Of a stretch of DNA of 64,000 bases, positions 53,825 to 62,791 are shown in pieces; positions within the stretch are counted from its first letter, which is position 1; the number at the start of each line of letters is the position of its first letter. A program made the position numbers and the translations under genes. Under the pieces are notes generated by a model, which saw only the letters and a program-made list of their open reading frames with translations, had not been told where the DNA came from and did no database searches. This stretch comes from Paenibacillus amylolyticus (GTDB taxonomy: Bacteria; Bacillota; Bacilli; Paenibacillales; Paenibacillaceae), in the NCBI RefSeq assembly GCF_029689945.1, contig NZ_CP121451.1, positions 2,480,001-2,544,000 on the forward strand. Direction: 5' to 3'.

Positions 53825-53841
53825 CTTTTTGAACAACCTCT
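53825..53841 (-). repeat. Second copy of the AGAGGTTGTTCAAAAAG repeat
   Basis: CTTTTTGAACAACCTCT on the plus strand is the exact reverse complement of 3487-3503. Only one arm of the hairpin is present here. It lies about 18 bases upstream of the DUF72 start codon, before its ribosome site. Confidence 0.65.
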
Positions 53842-54045
53842 AATAATTAACCGATTCGCAGGGGTATGCGCATGCATAACATTATATCGTGTACATTTTG
53901 CCTCTTCAATGCAGGCGATGTACTTGGATTTTTTGAGTTTGCAGAATAAAGACGTTACAATACATTAAAGCTAGGGGAAATGACCAGGCCTGTACAAAGC
54001 GCACTACAGATCGAGGGCCGATGACCATGTGGAGGGCGAAATGGA

Positions 54046-54789
54046 ATGACGGAATGGTATGAAAAGAGTTTTGGAGAAGATTATCTTCTCGTATACAAGC
54101 ACCGGGATGTGCAGGGTGCCTATCATGAAGTACATAAAATGATCAATTGGTTGAAGCTTAAGCCTAACGCTGAAGTATTGGATCTATGCTGTGGTATGGG
54201 ACGACACTCCTTGGCACTTGCTGATGCAGGATTGCGAGTAACCGGAGTTGATCTGTCCGATGTGCTTTTGCGTGAAGCGCGCCTAATGGACACCGAACAC
54301 CGAGTATCGTGGTGTCATGCGGACATGCGTGAACTACCGCTGAAAGGTGGTTTCGACGCCGTAGTTAATCTGTTCACATCGTTTGGTTATTTCCTGGAGG
54401 ACGGAGAACAACTGAAGGTATTACGAGCCATTCATCGGATGCTTCGGCCGGGTGGCAGCTATATCATTGATTTTATGAATACGGCTTATGTGACTCGTCA
54501 TCTTGTTCCCCACTCTGTCCGAGAGGATGAAGGGCAGCGAATTGAGGAGTTCCGCAAGGTTGAGGATGGATTTGTGCAAAAGGAAATTCGCATTACGGAC
54601 ACTGCATCTGGACATGAACCGCGGGTATATCAGGAGCGTGTGAAGTTGTACACACGGGAGCAACTGAGTCAGATGTTGAATGCAGCCGGACTCCGGGTAG
54701 ATCAGGTTCATGGCGGCTATGATGAAGAGAAATATGACGAGCAAACTTCTCCGCGCATGATTTTTGTGGGTCGTCGTCCTGTGGAGTGA
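54046..54789 (+). CDS. Class I SAM-dependent methyltransferase
   Basis: 247 residues. Motif I: AEVLDLCCGMGRHSLALADAGLRVTGVDLSDVLLREA; then VSWCHADMRELPLKGGFDAVVNLFTSFGYFLEDGEQLKVLRAIHRMLRPGGSYIIDFMN. ATG 54046 has GGAGGG 9 nt upstream. It lies 27 nt upstream of the MBL-fold gene, probably co-transcribed. Acceptor unknown; ubiE/COQ5-like overall. Confidence 0.88.
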   Translation: MTEWYEKSFGEDYLLVYKHRDVQGAYHEVHKMINWLKLKPNAEVLDLCCGMGRHSLALADAGLRVTGVDLSDVLLREARLMDTEHRVSWCHADMRELPLKGGFDAVVNLFTSFGYFLEDGEQLKVLRAIHRMLRPGGSYIIDFMNTAYVTRHLVPHSVREDEGQRIEEFRKVEDGFVQKEIRITDTASGHEPRVYQERVKLYTREQLSQMLNAAGLRVDQVHGGYDEEKYDEQTSPRMIFVGRRPVE

Positions 54790-54816
54790 ACAGAGACCGT
54801 CAGGAAGGGGGATAAC

Positions 54817-55800
54817 ATGAAGCGAATAGAAGAGGTGTCCATGACAGAAGGCATTCACCGGGTCAAGATCAGCATGGCGTTTCCCTTGCGATGGGTGAAC
54901 AGTTATGTATTATCAGAACCGGATGGAAAGATTACCATTATAGATCCGGGACCGCGCAATTCGGAAACGGAACAGGAGTGGAGTGAAGCGCTGGCAGATC
55001 TCGGCCTGACCTTTGGCGATATTCGTCAGATTGTATTGACCCATCATCACCCGGATCATATTGGGTTGTCAGGTTGGATGCAACAGATGACGGGGGCACC
55101 CGTTCGGATGTCCACACGTTCCCGTCAAGAGGCCGATTATATGTGGGGACCTGATTCACACATGAATACAATATTACCTGAATATTATGGTCGTCATGGT
55201 ATGCCGGAAGACATGACTGAGCAGATACATGAACATATGAAGGCATTTACTTCGCAAATTACGCCACTTCCGAATGTCACACCCATTGAAGACGGCGAGT
55301 GGCTCGATATGGGCGGGAGACGTTGGGTTGCTGTGGAGACGGGTGGACACGCCCCAGGCCATTTATCCTTTTATGCGCTGGAGACGATGGAGATTCTGTG
55401 CGGAGATGCAGTTTTGCCACAGATTTCACCGAATATCAGTCTGCAACCCGGCAGTGACCCTCAGCCATTATTGTCTTATATGGAAGGATTGCAACGTCTT
55501 GGGGAGTTGAATGTCAATCAGGCATATCCGGGGCATCGGAATCCTTTTGCCCAGTTCAGCGAACGGACCGCTCAACTGCTTGCTCATCACGAGGAACGTC
55601 TTCAGAAGATGACGGAGCGAATTCAGGAGTCACCAGCGAGTGCGTATGACATCTGTGTACACATGTTTGGCAATCGACTCAGCACCCATCAACTGCGGTT
55701 TGCCATGAGTGAGACGTTGGCGCATTTGCAGGAGTTAATTCGACGCGAAGTAGTGAAGCAAGCGCAGCAAGCGGATGGTACGTTCTATTTTCGAATCTAA
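54817..55800 (+). CDS. MBL-fold metallo-hydrolase
   Basis: 327 residues. Metallo-beta-lactamase fold: NSYVLSEPDGKITIIDPGPRN, QIVLTHHHPDHIGLSGWMQQMT (HxHxDH metal site), VAVETGGHAPGHLSFY (His ligand), ILCGDAVLPQISPN (bridging Asp), YPGHRNPFAQF (last His). Then a C-terminal helical domain (RLQKMTERIQESPASAYDICVHMFG), as in the LACTB2/glyoxalase II-like subgroup. Likely a hydrolase of a thioester or nucleic acid; not settled. Confidence 0.9.
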   Translation: MKRIEEVSMTEGIHRVKISMAFPLRWVNSYVLSEPDGKITIIDPGPRNSETEQEWSEALADLGLTFGDIRQIVLTHHHPDHIGLSGWMQQMTGAPVRMSTRSRQEADYMWGPDSHMNTILPEYYGRHGMPEDMTEQIHEHMKAFTSQITPLPNVTPIEDGEWLDMGGRRWVAVETGGHAPGHLSFYALETMEILCGDAVLPQISPNISLQPGSDPQPLLSYMEGLQRLGELNVNQAYPGHRNPFAQFSERTAQLLAHHEERLQKMTERIQESPASAYDICVHMFGNRLSTHQLRFAMSETLAHLQELIRREVVKQAQQADGTFYFRI

Positions 55801-55847
55801 ACGGAATGATGATATTGTTATGAAATGATAATTCGATCTTATATAGA

Positions 55848-55885
55848 GGCTCGGGACAGGAAATTCACCTGTTCTGGGCCTTTTT
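55848..55885 (+). terminator. Terminator after the MBL-fold gene
   Basis: GGCTCGGGACAGG (55848-55860) pairs fully, using three G-U pairs, with CCTGTTCTGGGCC (55868-55880), followed by TTTTT. Confidence 0.9.
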
Positions 55886-56007
55886 AGCCTCTCTTAACGG
55901 TTCATTCATCTATTTTTAAGCCAGCGTGCCTATGATACATCTATGAACTTCGCTAGGGTGTGTCTTAGAACTCCGAATACACACCCTAAAGAAAGCAGGG
56001 AAGAGCG

Positions 56008-56424
56008 ATGACAAGAAGAAAACGGAATCAATGGAGAAAATGGCAAGCTTCAGCGGCAGCAACGTTTACTGTGGCTGCACTCTTTCAATATGTAAGAACT
56101 TCGGATGCCTTTGATGTGGCTTATGCAGCAGCGAATGGCACAGATACAAGCGTTACTGCTTCAAGCCAGGCAGGTACGCGTGATGATGTAATGGATGAAT
56201 GGATCAGTAGTACAACAGACAGTCACAACTGGAATACGCAGGACAATGATAATGATGATAGTCAATATAATGGAACATCCGATAGCACTCAATCTGCTGG
56301 GCCTGATCAGAGCATGAGTAACGAGAGAAGTTACTCAGATTCTGAACGAATCAGCCAACATAATCAGGGTACAGACTCCGGAACCAGCAGTGGCAACTAT
56401 CAGTCACGTACAGGTGCATCATGA
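56008..56424 (+). CDS. Small exported Ser/Asn/Asp-rich protein ending in RTGAS
   Basis: Not a known family. 138 residues. The start is basic with twin Arg (TRRKRNQWRKW), then one hydrophobic segment (ASAAATFTVAALFQYV) that may be a signal or anchor. The rest is a low-complexity Ser/Asn/Asp/Gln/Gly chain. The last residues are Y-Q-S-R-T-G-A-S. TGAS resembles the (S/T)GA(T/S) motif at which ApbE attaches FMN, though the usual Asp before it is missing. The next gene, overlapping by ATGA, is apbE, and a ferric-reductase-like gene follows. A role as a minimal flavin carrier is a hypothesis. Confidence 0.65.
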   Translation: MTRRKRNQWRKWQASAAATFTVAALFQYVRTSDAFDVAYAAANGTDTSVTASSQAGTRDDVMDEWISSTTDSHNWNTQDNDNDDSQYNGTSDSTQSAGPDQSMSNERSYSDSERISQHNQGTDSGTSSGNYQSRTGAS

Positions 56425-57464
56425 GCCGCACAGAGCAAGTCGCTCGTCCGCTCCGGTTTCAATTCCGTGCAATGAACACGGATGTTGAGGTGCAGCTGTC
56501 CGCTGGCCGTGAACAAGCTGAACATGCAGCAACCTTGGTGAAAAATTGGTTTGAGACGCAGGAGCAGCGCTTCAGCCGATTTGTGGCAGACAGCGAACTG
56601 AATCGTCTGAATCATGCAACCGGATGGATGCCCATCTCTGCTGCAATGGATGAAGTATTAAGTCTGGCCTATGGGTATATTGGACTGACTGAAGGGATCT
56701 TTCAACCGGGTATCTCGCAGGCTCTTCAGAATTCAGGATATGATCTAAGCTTTGAGAAGGTACAGCAACGACAACCACAACGTCCATTGCTTGAACGCAT
56801 ATTGCGAATGAGAACACCCAAATGTTCAGAGGGAATGGAAGATCAGTATGACCATGGCCGTCCAAGCTGGATTCAGCGAGAAGGTAGCCGGATGGTTCAT
56901 CTGGATCCCGGAGCCGAGCTGGATTTGGGAGGCATCGTTAAGGGATGGGCGGTGGAGCGCATTGCGGACTGGTTGCAGCGAACATTGCATATCCCGGCGG
57001 GATTAATTAACGCGGGTGGAGACATTCAGGTATGGGGTACATCGGACCATCCTCAGTGGACTTTGAAAGTAGCAGATCCTATGCAAGACAAGGGGGATGT
57101 GTCAGGTGTAGTTCGTTTGCAGCGGGGAGCTGTTGCCACTTCAGGTATTTCGCATAGGCTATGGCAGAATTCAGACGGAAGCCTTTCACATCATCTCATT
57201 GACCCCCGAACGATGAAACCGGCGGATACGGATGTGTTACAGTGTACCGTTTTGGGACAGCATGCGTCGCAATGCGAGATTATTGCCAAGACAGTCTGCA
57301 TTATGGGGAGTGCCGAGGCCGTAGGCTGGTTAAACCGACATTATGATCGGCATGATGTCCTGTGGATGACACGGGATGGGAGTACTTATTTTAGAGGGAA
57401 TACGGATACGCTCGATGAGCACTGGCCCGGTTTTGATCCGGATCATCGCTTCAGTCTGATCTAA
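56421..57464 (+). CDS. apbE: FAD:protein FMN transferase
   Basis: Attaches FMN from FAD to Thr or Ser of target proteins. 347 residues. RFQFRAMNTDVEVQL at the start, RFSRFVADSELNRLN, GIFQPGISQALQNSGYDLSF, LDLGGIVKGWAVERI, GLINAGGDIQVWG, ATSGISHRLW and HHLIDPRTMKPAD cover the FAD and magnesium sites. There is no signal peptide or lipobox, unlike many Firmicute ApbE proteins, so it appears cytoplasmic. Overlaps the preceding gene; 36 nt before the reductase. Confidence 0.9.
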   Translation: MSRTEQVARPLRFQFRAMNTDVEVQLSAGREQAEHAATLVKNWFETQEQRFSRFVADSELNRLNHATGWMPISAAMDEVLSLAYGYIGLTEGIFQPGISQALQNSGYDLSFEKVQQRQPQRPLLERILRMRTPKCSEGMEDQYDHGRPSWIQREGSRMVHLDPGAELDLGGIVKGWAVERIADWLQRTLHIPAGLINAGGDIQVWGTSDHPQWTLKVADPMQDKGDVSGVVRLQRGAVATSGISHRLWQNSDGSLSHHLIDPRTMKPADTDVLQCTVLGQHASQCEIIAKTVCIMGSAEAVGWLNRHYDRHDVLWMTRDGSTYFRGNTDTLDEHWPGFDPDHRFSLI

Positions 57465-57500
57465 ACGGGCACAAGTCTAACAGATATGGGGGAGCCGGTT

Positions 57501-58154
57501 ATGGCACAATGGATTGTTGATTACCTGCCGACGTGGAACATCATTCGAATTAGTGGAATTGCTGCTTATGTGCTGCTCTTTGTCGGTGTGTTTCTGGGCA
57601 TTGCTCAAGGGATGCCGATGGCCAAAGGCAAACCCAAAGCAGCCATGTTCAAATGGCATACGCGGACAACCTGGCTTGCCTTCGGACTTGGACTCGTGCA
57701 TGCGTTAACGTTATATATTGATCATTACAGCCCATTTACCTGGGGAGAACTTCTGATTCCTTTTACCGCCTCCGTGCATCCGATTGGAAGTGGTCTGGGA
57801 ACGTTATCCTTCTACGGATTGGTGATCGTCCTGTTATCCAGTGACCTGCGGAACAAGTTGGGACGCAAATGGTGGTTCATGTTCCACATGTTGTCCTATC
57901 CCGTCTTCATTGGTCTGCTGGTTCACGGCATGGTAACGGGCACAGATTCTGGCAACATTATCATGCGGATGATGTATGTATTTACCGGACTCAGTATAAT
58001 CGGTATTACTGTGCTGCGTGGCATGTTGCGAGAGCGCAAAGGCCCCGAGATCACGATTGGACCGAAATGGACACCCGCTGAGCCAGCTGTCGAGAAGAAG
58101 TGGGTCGAAGGTTATGGTCTGGCGGGAACGGTACGGCCTAAGCATCTGAAATAA
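57501..58154 (+). CDS. Ferric-reductase-like transmembrane protein
   Basis: 217 residues. ATG 57501 is chosen for GGGGGAG 6 nt ahead, not the upstream ATG. About six membrane helices with haem-ligand-type His pairs: KWHTRTTWLAFGLGLVHALTLYIDHY and WWFMFHMLSYPVFIGLLVHGMVTG. It lacks a C-terminal FAD/NAD reductase domain, so it must receive or pass electrons by a partner, possibly a flavinylated protein made by ApbE. Followed by a perfect terminator. Confidence 0.85.
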   Translation: MAQWIVDYLPTWNIIRISGIAAYVLLFVGVFLGIAQGMPMAKGKPKAAMFKWHTRTTWLAFGLGLVHALTLYIDHYSPFTWGELLIPFTASVHPIGSGLGTLSFYGLVIVLLSSDLRNKLGRKWWFMFHMLSYPVFIGLLVHGMVTGTDSGNIIMRMMYVFTGLSIIGITVLRGMLRERKGPEITIGPKWTPAEPAVEKKWVEGYGLAGTVRPKHLK

Positions 58155-58192
58155 TAACCTGTAGAGCTTCCAAAAATTATCATAGATACTCA

Positions 58193-58220
58193 AAAAAAGC
58201 GGCCATCAGGCCGCTTTTTT
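58193..58220. terminator. Perfect bidirectional terminator
   Basis: AAAAAAGCGGCC (58193-58204) and GGCCGCTTTTTT (58209-58220) are exact inverted repeats around ATCA; it serves the reductase gene and the minus-strand pgpA-like gene. Confidence 0.95.
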
Positions 58221-58317
58221 CATGCACAGTCATTTCATCGAACAGCCATTTCACCAGACATCTACACACATGTCCAATATCACTGGCAATGATCTCCGAT
58301 ATGCAACGAGTTACGCG

Positions 58318-58884
58318 TTATACCGTGTCATCGCTGACAGGTTTTTCTCCCAGTGCTTCTTCAAGCTCGGATTGTTTGCGATGGGCGATCCGACTGCTCG
58401 CTGCCGATGCAATCGCACCGACAATATCATCGAAGAAGGTATGGACAGGACCCAGGCTCTTGTCATTTAGTCGTTCGAGCACCCCTGGCTTCAGCTTGTC
58501 CACATAACCATAATTCGTAAATCCGATGCTGCCATATACATTGACAATGGAGAATGCCAAAATCTCATCCACGCCATACAGTCCTTCATCGTTCTCAATC
58601 ATCTCCTGCAAAGGAGATATGAGCTGCCCTTGTTCCGCCAGAATATCAAGCTGAATCCCGGTCAGGACAGCATTCTGTACCTCACGTTTACGGAGAACCA
58701 TCTCTACATTTTCGATGCATTCTTCCATAGTGAGACCCGGATAGTATTTTTTCTGCAATAACATGACCAATTCTGCGATCTCAGGGATCGTGACGCCCCG
58801 CTTGTGCAGCCATTCCCTTGTTGCCTCCGCCACCTTGCGGCTATTCAGGCTGTAAGGGATTTTTTCTTGCTCAGGGTGTTCCAT
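58318..58884 (-). CDS. Phosphatidylglycerophosphatase A family protein (YutG-like)
   Basis: 188 residues from ATG 58884, chosen because GAGGAGG lies 7 nt before it. N-terminal helix pair (NSRKVAEATREWLHKRGVTIPEIAELVMLLQKKYYPGLTMEECIENVEMVLRKREVQNAVLTGIQLD), then LISPLQEMIENDEGLYGVDEILAFSIVNVYGSIGFTNYGYVDKLKPGVL and VHTFFDDIVGAIASAASSRIAHR, the PgpA core with its Asp-Asp pair. Members dephosphorylate phosphatidylglycerol-phosphate or are close to those that do; there is no clear membrane span here. Confidence 0.85.
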   Translation of the reverse strand: MEHPEQEKIPYSLNSRKVAEATREWLHKRGVTIPEIAELVMLLQKKYYPGLTMEECIENVEMVLRKREVQNAVLTGIQLDILAEQGQLISPLQEMIENDEGLYGVDEILAFSIVNVYGSIGFTNYGYVDKLKPGVLERLNDKSLGPVHTFFDDIVGAIASAASSRIAHRKQSELEEALGEKPVSDDTV

Positions 58885-59043
58885 GGGCGATTCCTCCTCT
58901 GAAGTTAGCAATGTCCCTACTCTTGCTTCCTAATACGTTATTAACCTGTTTCACGTTTCTTTAAGATGTTTTAGTTATTTTTTGGACAAAGGCTCGTATA
59001 CATGGTAGTACAAACTGTAAAAATGATGAGGGGGAACGTGATC

Positions 59044-60099
59044 ATGAGAAAGATCCATTCTTTGCGTACGGTATCGGCAGCTGCGCTGCTGAGCATTCCT
59101 ATGGTGTTGTCAGGTTGTGGCGTGTTTGGAGCACAGTCTTCCGAAGCCGTTGATCCACCACCGCCCATTCAGGAAGCAGCAATGATTCAGGCAGCCGAAG
59201 GTAATGGGACACTCAAAACCCTCCCGTTAACGACCGTATATCTGCAGGACCAGCAGGGGCTGCTCGCTCCGGTATCCCTGACACTTCCTTCGGGAACAGA
59301 TGCCAGCAGTCCCAAGACTGCTCTGGATACACTTGTCACAGGCGGGGCCTACGCGGGTATGCTGCCTGAAGGATTCCAGGGCGTTCTCCCGCAGGGAACG
59401 GTTGTGCAGAATGTAACAATTCACGCGGATGACAAGCTGGCAGTCGTGGAGTTCTCGGGTAATTTTGCCAAGTATGATGCGAAGCAAGAACGGAAAATGC
59501 TAGAAGCTGTCACGTGGACATTGACCGGAACGCCTGATGTGGAGAATGTGCAGATCTGGGTGGATGGCAAAAAGTTAACACAGATGCCGGTGAACAGCAC
59601 ACCTTTGCCTGAACCGCTGAATCGGGCTGTGGGAATCAATCTGGATCTGGGTGATACATTAGTGGCGAACAGCAGCCCGGTCACGGTCTATTTCTCAGCA
59701 GCTTCGCCAGCAGGCATCCAGTATTATGTTCCGGTTACACGTCTCGTTACCCCTGGTGAAGATCGGGTACAGGCAGCATTGAACGAACTGATCAAGGGAC
59801 CTGACAAAGGCGGCGAACTGGAAGAGGTTATGACAGGCGGAACGGAGCTGCAATCGGTCAAAACGGCTGAGGACGGCACAGTCACGGTTGCGCTCAAAGA
59901 TGACATGTTTGCTGAAGGGGATATTGTACCAAGCGAGTTGTTACAGTCCGTCGTATTAACGACTGCGGAGAATACAGCCAGCAAGGATGCCAAAGTACAG
60001 ATCGAATGGAACGGCCAAAAAACAGTCATGGGTGACGATAACCGGGATTACAGTGCGCCGGTCTCCAAGCCTGAATATATCAACGAAATTCCGATTTAA
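59044..60099 (+). CDS. gerM: GerMN domain lipoprotein (GerM)
   Basis: Spore germination/sporulation protein that helps the engulfment-stage SpoIIQ-SpoIIIAH complex in B. subtilis. ATG 59044; GAGGGGG lies 9 nt upstream. Lipobox LSGC, Cys25. Two GerMN repeats: residues 62-160 (LTTVYLQDQQGLLAPVSLTLPSG, VQNVTIHADDKLAVVEFSGNFAKYDAKQERKMLEAVTWTLTGTPDVENVQIWVDG) and 205-335 (PVTVYFSAASPAGIQYYVPVTR, GTVTVALKDDMF). Gene order gerM-rph-rdgB equals that of Bacillus. Confidence 0.93.
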   Translation: MRKIHSLRTVSAAALLSIPMVLSGCGVFGAQSSEAVDPPPPIQEAAMIQAAEGNGTLKTLPLTTVYLQDQQGLLAPVSLTLPSGTDASSPKTALDTLVTGGAYAGMLPEGFQGVLPQGTVVQNVTIHADDKLAVVEFSGNFAKYDAKQERKMLEAVTWTLTGTPDVENVQIWVDGKKLTQMPVNSTPLPEPLNRAVGINLDLGDTLVANSSPVTVYFSAASPAGIQYYVPVTRLVTPGEDRVQAALNELIKGPDKGGELEEVMTGGTELQSVKTAEDGTVTVALKDDMFAEGDIVPSELLQSVVLTTAENTASKDAKVQIEWNGQKTVMGDDNRDYSAPVSKPEYINEIPI

Positions 60100-60217
60100 T
60101 GAACACAGAATGCATAAGGATGCTTTTAATTGAACTCTTTGGTAAAATATAAGGGATTCGTAAAAAGGTGAATAAGTTCAACATTACAGGATGCTTAAGT
60201 CGTAGGAGGCAGAAAAA

Positions 60218-60973
60218 ATGAGATCAAACGGACGAAACAGCGAACAGCTGCGCCTGCTGAATTTAACAGTGAACACGAATAAATACGCCGAGGGCTCTGT
60301 ACTGATTGAAGTTGGAGATACAAAGGTGATCTGTACAGCTACCGTGGAGGAACGGGTTCCTCCCTTTATGAAAGGGCAAGGAAAAGGCTGGGTAACGGCT
60401 GAATATTCCATGCTGCCACGTGCAACACATACTCGGAACCAACGTGAAGCCAACCGCGGCAAATTAACTGGACGCACCATGGAGATCCAGCGTCTGATTG
60501 GTCGGGCACTGCGCTCGGTGGTTAATTTACAGGCACTTGGTGAGCGTACGATTACCTTGGACTGTGATGTTATTCAAGCCGATGGAGGCACACGCACAAC
60601 GTCCATTACCGGTGCTTTTGTAGCGCTGGCGCTTGCGGTGAACAAGATTTCCCAACAACACAAACTGCAAGTATTCCCGATTACGGATTTCATTGCCGCG
60701 GTAAGTGTGGGCGTCGTGGGTGAACAGCCTGTACTGGATCTGAACTATGATGAAGATTCCAAAGCCAAGGTGGATATGAACCTGGTGATGACCGGCGGAG
60801 GCAAATACGTCGAGCTGCAGGGAACAGGTGAGGAAGCGCCATTTGATCGCCGTGAACTGAACGCCATGCTGGAACTGGGCGAGCAGGGAATTTTGGAGAT
60901 GATTGAGCGTCAAAAAGAAGTGCTCGGACCGATTGCGCTCAAGATCGGCGCACGTGGATTAGGGGAAGCCTAA
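60218..60973 (+). CDS. rph: Ribonuclease PH
   Basis: Phosphate-dependent 3' exonuclease that trims tRNA ends. 251 residues, ATG after [122 protein letters not shown] are canonical, with the Arg pair and the DADGGTR phosphate site. Followed by rdgB one base later. Confidence 0.97.
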   Translation: MRSNGRNSEQLRLLNLTVNTNKYAEGSVLIEVGDTKVICTATVEERVPPFMKGQGKGWVTAEYSMLPRATHTRNQREANRGKLTGRTMEIQRLIGRALRSVVNLQALGERTITLDCDVIQADGGTRTTSITGAFVALALAVNKISQQHKLQVFPITDFIAAVSVGVVGEQPVLDLNYDEDSKAKVDMNLVMTGGGKYVELQGTGEEAPFDRRELNAMLELGEQGILEMIERQKEVLGPIALKIGARGLGEA

Positions 60974-60974
60974 G

Positions 60975-61598
60975 ATGAGATTGGACAGCCCAATCCTCAT
61001 TGTTGCAACCCGTAATGCGGGCAAAGTGCGTGAATTCGCTCATGCTTTCGCACCGCTTGGCAAAGAGGTCAAGAGCATGTTTGACTACCCGGAGCTGCCG
61101 GATGTGGTGGAAGATGGGGTAACGTTTGCGGAGAATGCCTGGAAGAAAGCCAAAGCAGTTGGTGATGCGCTTGGGTTGCCCGTTCTGGCAGACGATTCAG
61201 GACTTTGCGTAGATCTGTTGGACGGGGAGCCGGGAGTATATTCAGCGAGATATGCAGGCGAAGGAGCAACGGATGCACAGAATAATGCGAAGTTGCTGGA
61301 GACGCTGGAATCGTTGAAATCCGGTGAGGACACGGAGCAGCCGCTCCTCAGTCCTGCTCGATTCGTCTGTGCATTGGTACTGTACGATCCGACAACCGGA
61401 GACAAGTATGAAGCAGAAGGCACTGCGGAAGGCTGGATCACGGCTGAAGCTGCAGGTGCTGGTGGTTTTGGATATGACCCGCTCTTCTATGTGCCTGAAT
61501 ACGAGAAGACGATGGCAGAGCTTACGCTTGAGCAAAAACAGGCGATTAGCCATCGTGGTCATGCGCTGAGAGCGCTCGTATCCAGACTTGAAGCATGA
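60975..61598 (+). CDS. rdgB: XTP/dITP diphosphatase
   Basis: Removes non-canonical purine nucleoside triphosphates (ITP, XTP, dITP). 207 residues. LIVATRNAGKVREFAHAF (substrate loop), VLADDSGLCVDLLDGEPGVYSARYAGEGATD (metal Asp), AAGAGGFGYDPLFYVPEYEKTMAEL and SHRGHAL are complete. It follows rph by one base with no separate site visible, so it depends on rph translation. Confidence 0.97.
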   Translation: MRLDSPILIVATRNAGKVREFAHAFAPLGKEVKSMFDYPELPDVVEDGVTFAENAWKKAKAVGDALGLPVLADDSGLCVDLLDGEPGVYSARYAGEGATDAQNNAKLLETLESLKSGEDTEQPLLSPARFVCALVLYDPTTGDKYEAEGTAEGWITAEAAGAGGFGYDPLFYVPEYEKTMAELTLEQKQAISHRGHALRALVSRLEA

Positions 61599-61642
61599 CT
61601 AACCGGCAACATCTTGCTTAACTTGAATGATATGTGAACATC

Positions 61643-61705
61643 AAAGCGTTAATGGAAGGACAGAAGCATCCCGATGGGATGGTTCACCGACCATTAACGC
61701 TTTTT
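61643..61705 (+). terminator. Terminator of gerM-rph-rdgB
   Basis: AAAGCGTTAATGG (61643-61655) pairs with CCATTAACGCTTT (61691-61703) with T residues after it. The loop of about 35 bases contains a CATCCC/GGGATG hairpin. Confidence 0.88.
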
Positions 61706-61945
61706 GTATGAAATGAAGTGCATGAGTCGGGTTTGATGGCGTCCATCCAAATACCTACTGGTAGCGTAATTTCTATGAATACGATTCAGAACTTATGTTC
61801 CTATACCTACATGGAAATTGGTATGATTTGCACGATTGGGAATCTCATTGGGACTGGAGTTGGAAGAAGTTGCAAGCCTTGTGTGGTATGGGTTAACATT
61901 CAAATTAACGAATTATATATGAACCTTAAACGGAGGGATTTGCTC
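61706..61945 (+). other. Upstream region of the STM4015-like gene, with a possible gene remnant
   Basis: The frame 61765-61896 has no good start but codes a Trp-rich segment (FLYLHGNWYDLHDWESHWDW, then SWKKLQALCGMG) before a TAA. Such composition is unusual in random DNA and may be the 3' end of a lost gene. Low confidence. No promoter was recognised. Confidence 0.25.
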
Positions 61946-62788
61946 ATGCAAGAAGTGAAGCTTGTTGTGTCCTACGATGATTATGAGGACGGCATTCGTA
62001 TGGAAAAACTAATTAAGGATTTGGCCGCTAAACCTGAGGCCGGCTCACTGGAAAGTCTGGTCATCGGAGATTGGGGACAGGCTTATGAGAGTTCACCTCA
62101 AGAGTTCATGAGCACACTCATCGAGTCGGCCCCAAGCTTTCCGTCATTGAAGAAACTATTCATCGGGGATATGGGATTCGAAGAATGTGAAGTGTCATGG
62201 ATTATTCAGACGAATCTTACTCCCTTATTGGGTGCCTTTCCAGAATTAACATCATTCTCGATCAAGGGCAGTAGCGGCCTTAGTCTGGAACCGCTCCAGC
62301 ATGCCAAGCTTGAAGAATTGATTATTATCTGTGGCGGTCTCCCAAAAGAAGTGTTATCTTCCATCACCCATGCCAAGTTGCCTGAATTACGCAAACTGGA
62401 ATTATATCTGGGTGTGGATAATTATGGCTTCGATGGATCACTTGAAGATGTACTGCCTTTGTTAGAAAAAGGATTATTTCCAAAGCTGGTGTACTTGGGT
62501 CTGAAAGACAGTGAAATTCAGGATGAGATTGCCAAAGCAGCAGCGGAAGCCCCTATTCTGGATCAACTTGAAGTACTGGATCTATCGCAAGGAACGTTGT
62601 CCGATGAAGGGGCAGAGGCCTTACTTTCCAGTGACAAGATCAAGCAGCTGAAACATCTCGATCTAAGCTACCATTACATGACCGATGAAATGATCCGTCG
62701 CTGGAAACAATCGGGTATATCCGTAGATGTTAGCGACCAGCAACAAAGTGATGAGGATGACTGGCGTTACCCGTCATTAACGGAGTAG
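61946..62788 (+). CDS. STM4015 family leucine-rich repeat protein
   Basis: 280 residues. ATG 61946 is chosen for GGAGGG 8 nt upstream; the frame is open to 61718 but those residues look like non-coding translation. LRR-type repeats: LESLVIGDWG, LKKLFIGDMGF, LEELIIICGGLP, LRKLELYLGV, LVYLGLKDSEI, LEVLDLSQGTL, LKHLDLSYHYM. N-terminal YDDYEDGIRMEKLIKDLAAKPEAGSLESLVIGDWG is the STM4015 start. The next gene is STM4014-like. In other genomes such genes accompany STM4011/4012 radical-SAM and STM4013 hydrolase genes, beyond this window. Function of the set is not known. Confidence 0.82.
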   Translation: MQEVKLVVSYDDYEDGIRMEKLIKDLAAKPEAGSLESLVIGDWGQAYESSPQEFMSTLIESAPSFPSLKKLFIGDMGFEECEVSWIIQTNLTPLLGAFPELTSFSIKGSSGLSLEPLQHAKLEELIIICGGLPKEVLSSITHAKLPELRKLELYLGVDNYGFDGSLEDVLPLLEKGLFPKLVYLGLKDSEIQDEIAKAAAEAPILDQLEVLDLSQGTLSDEGAEALLSSDKIKQLKHLDLSYHYMTDEMIRRWKQSGISVDVSDQQQSDEDDWRYPSLTE

Positions 62789-62791
62789 AGG

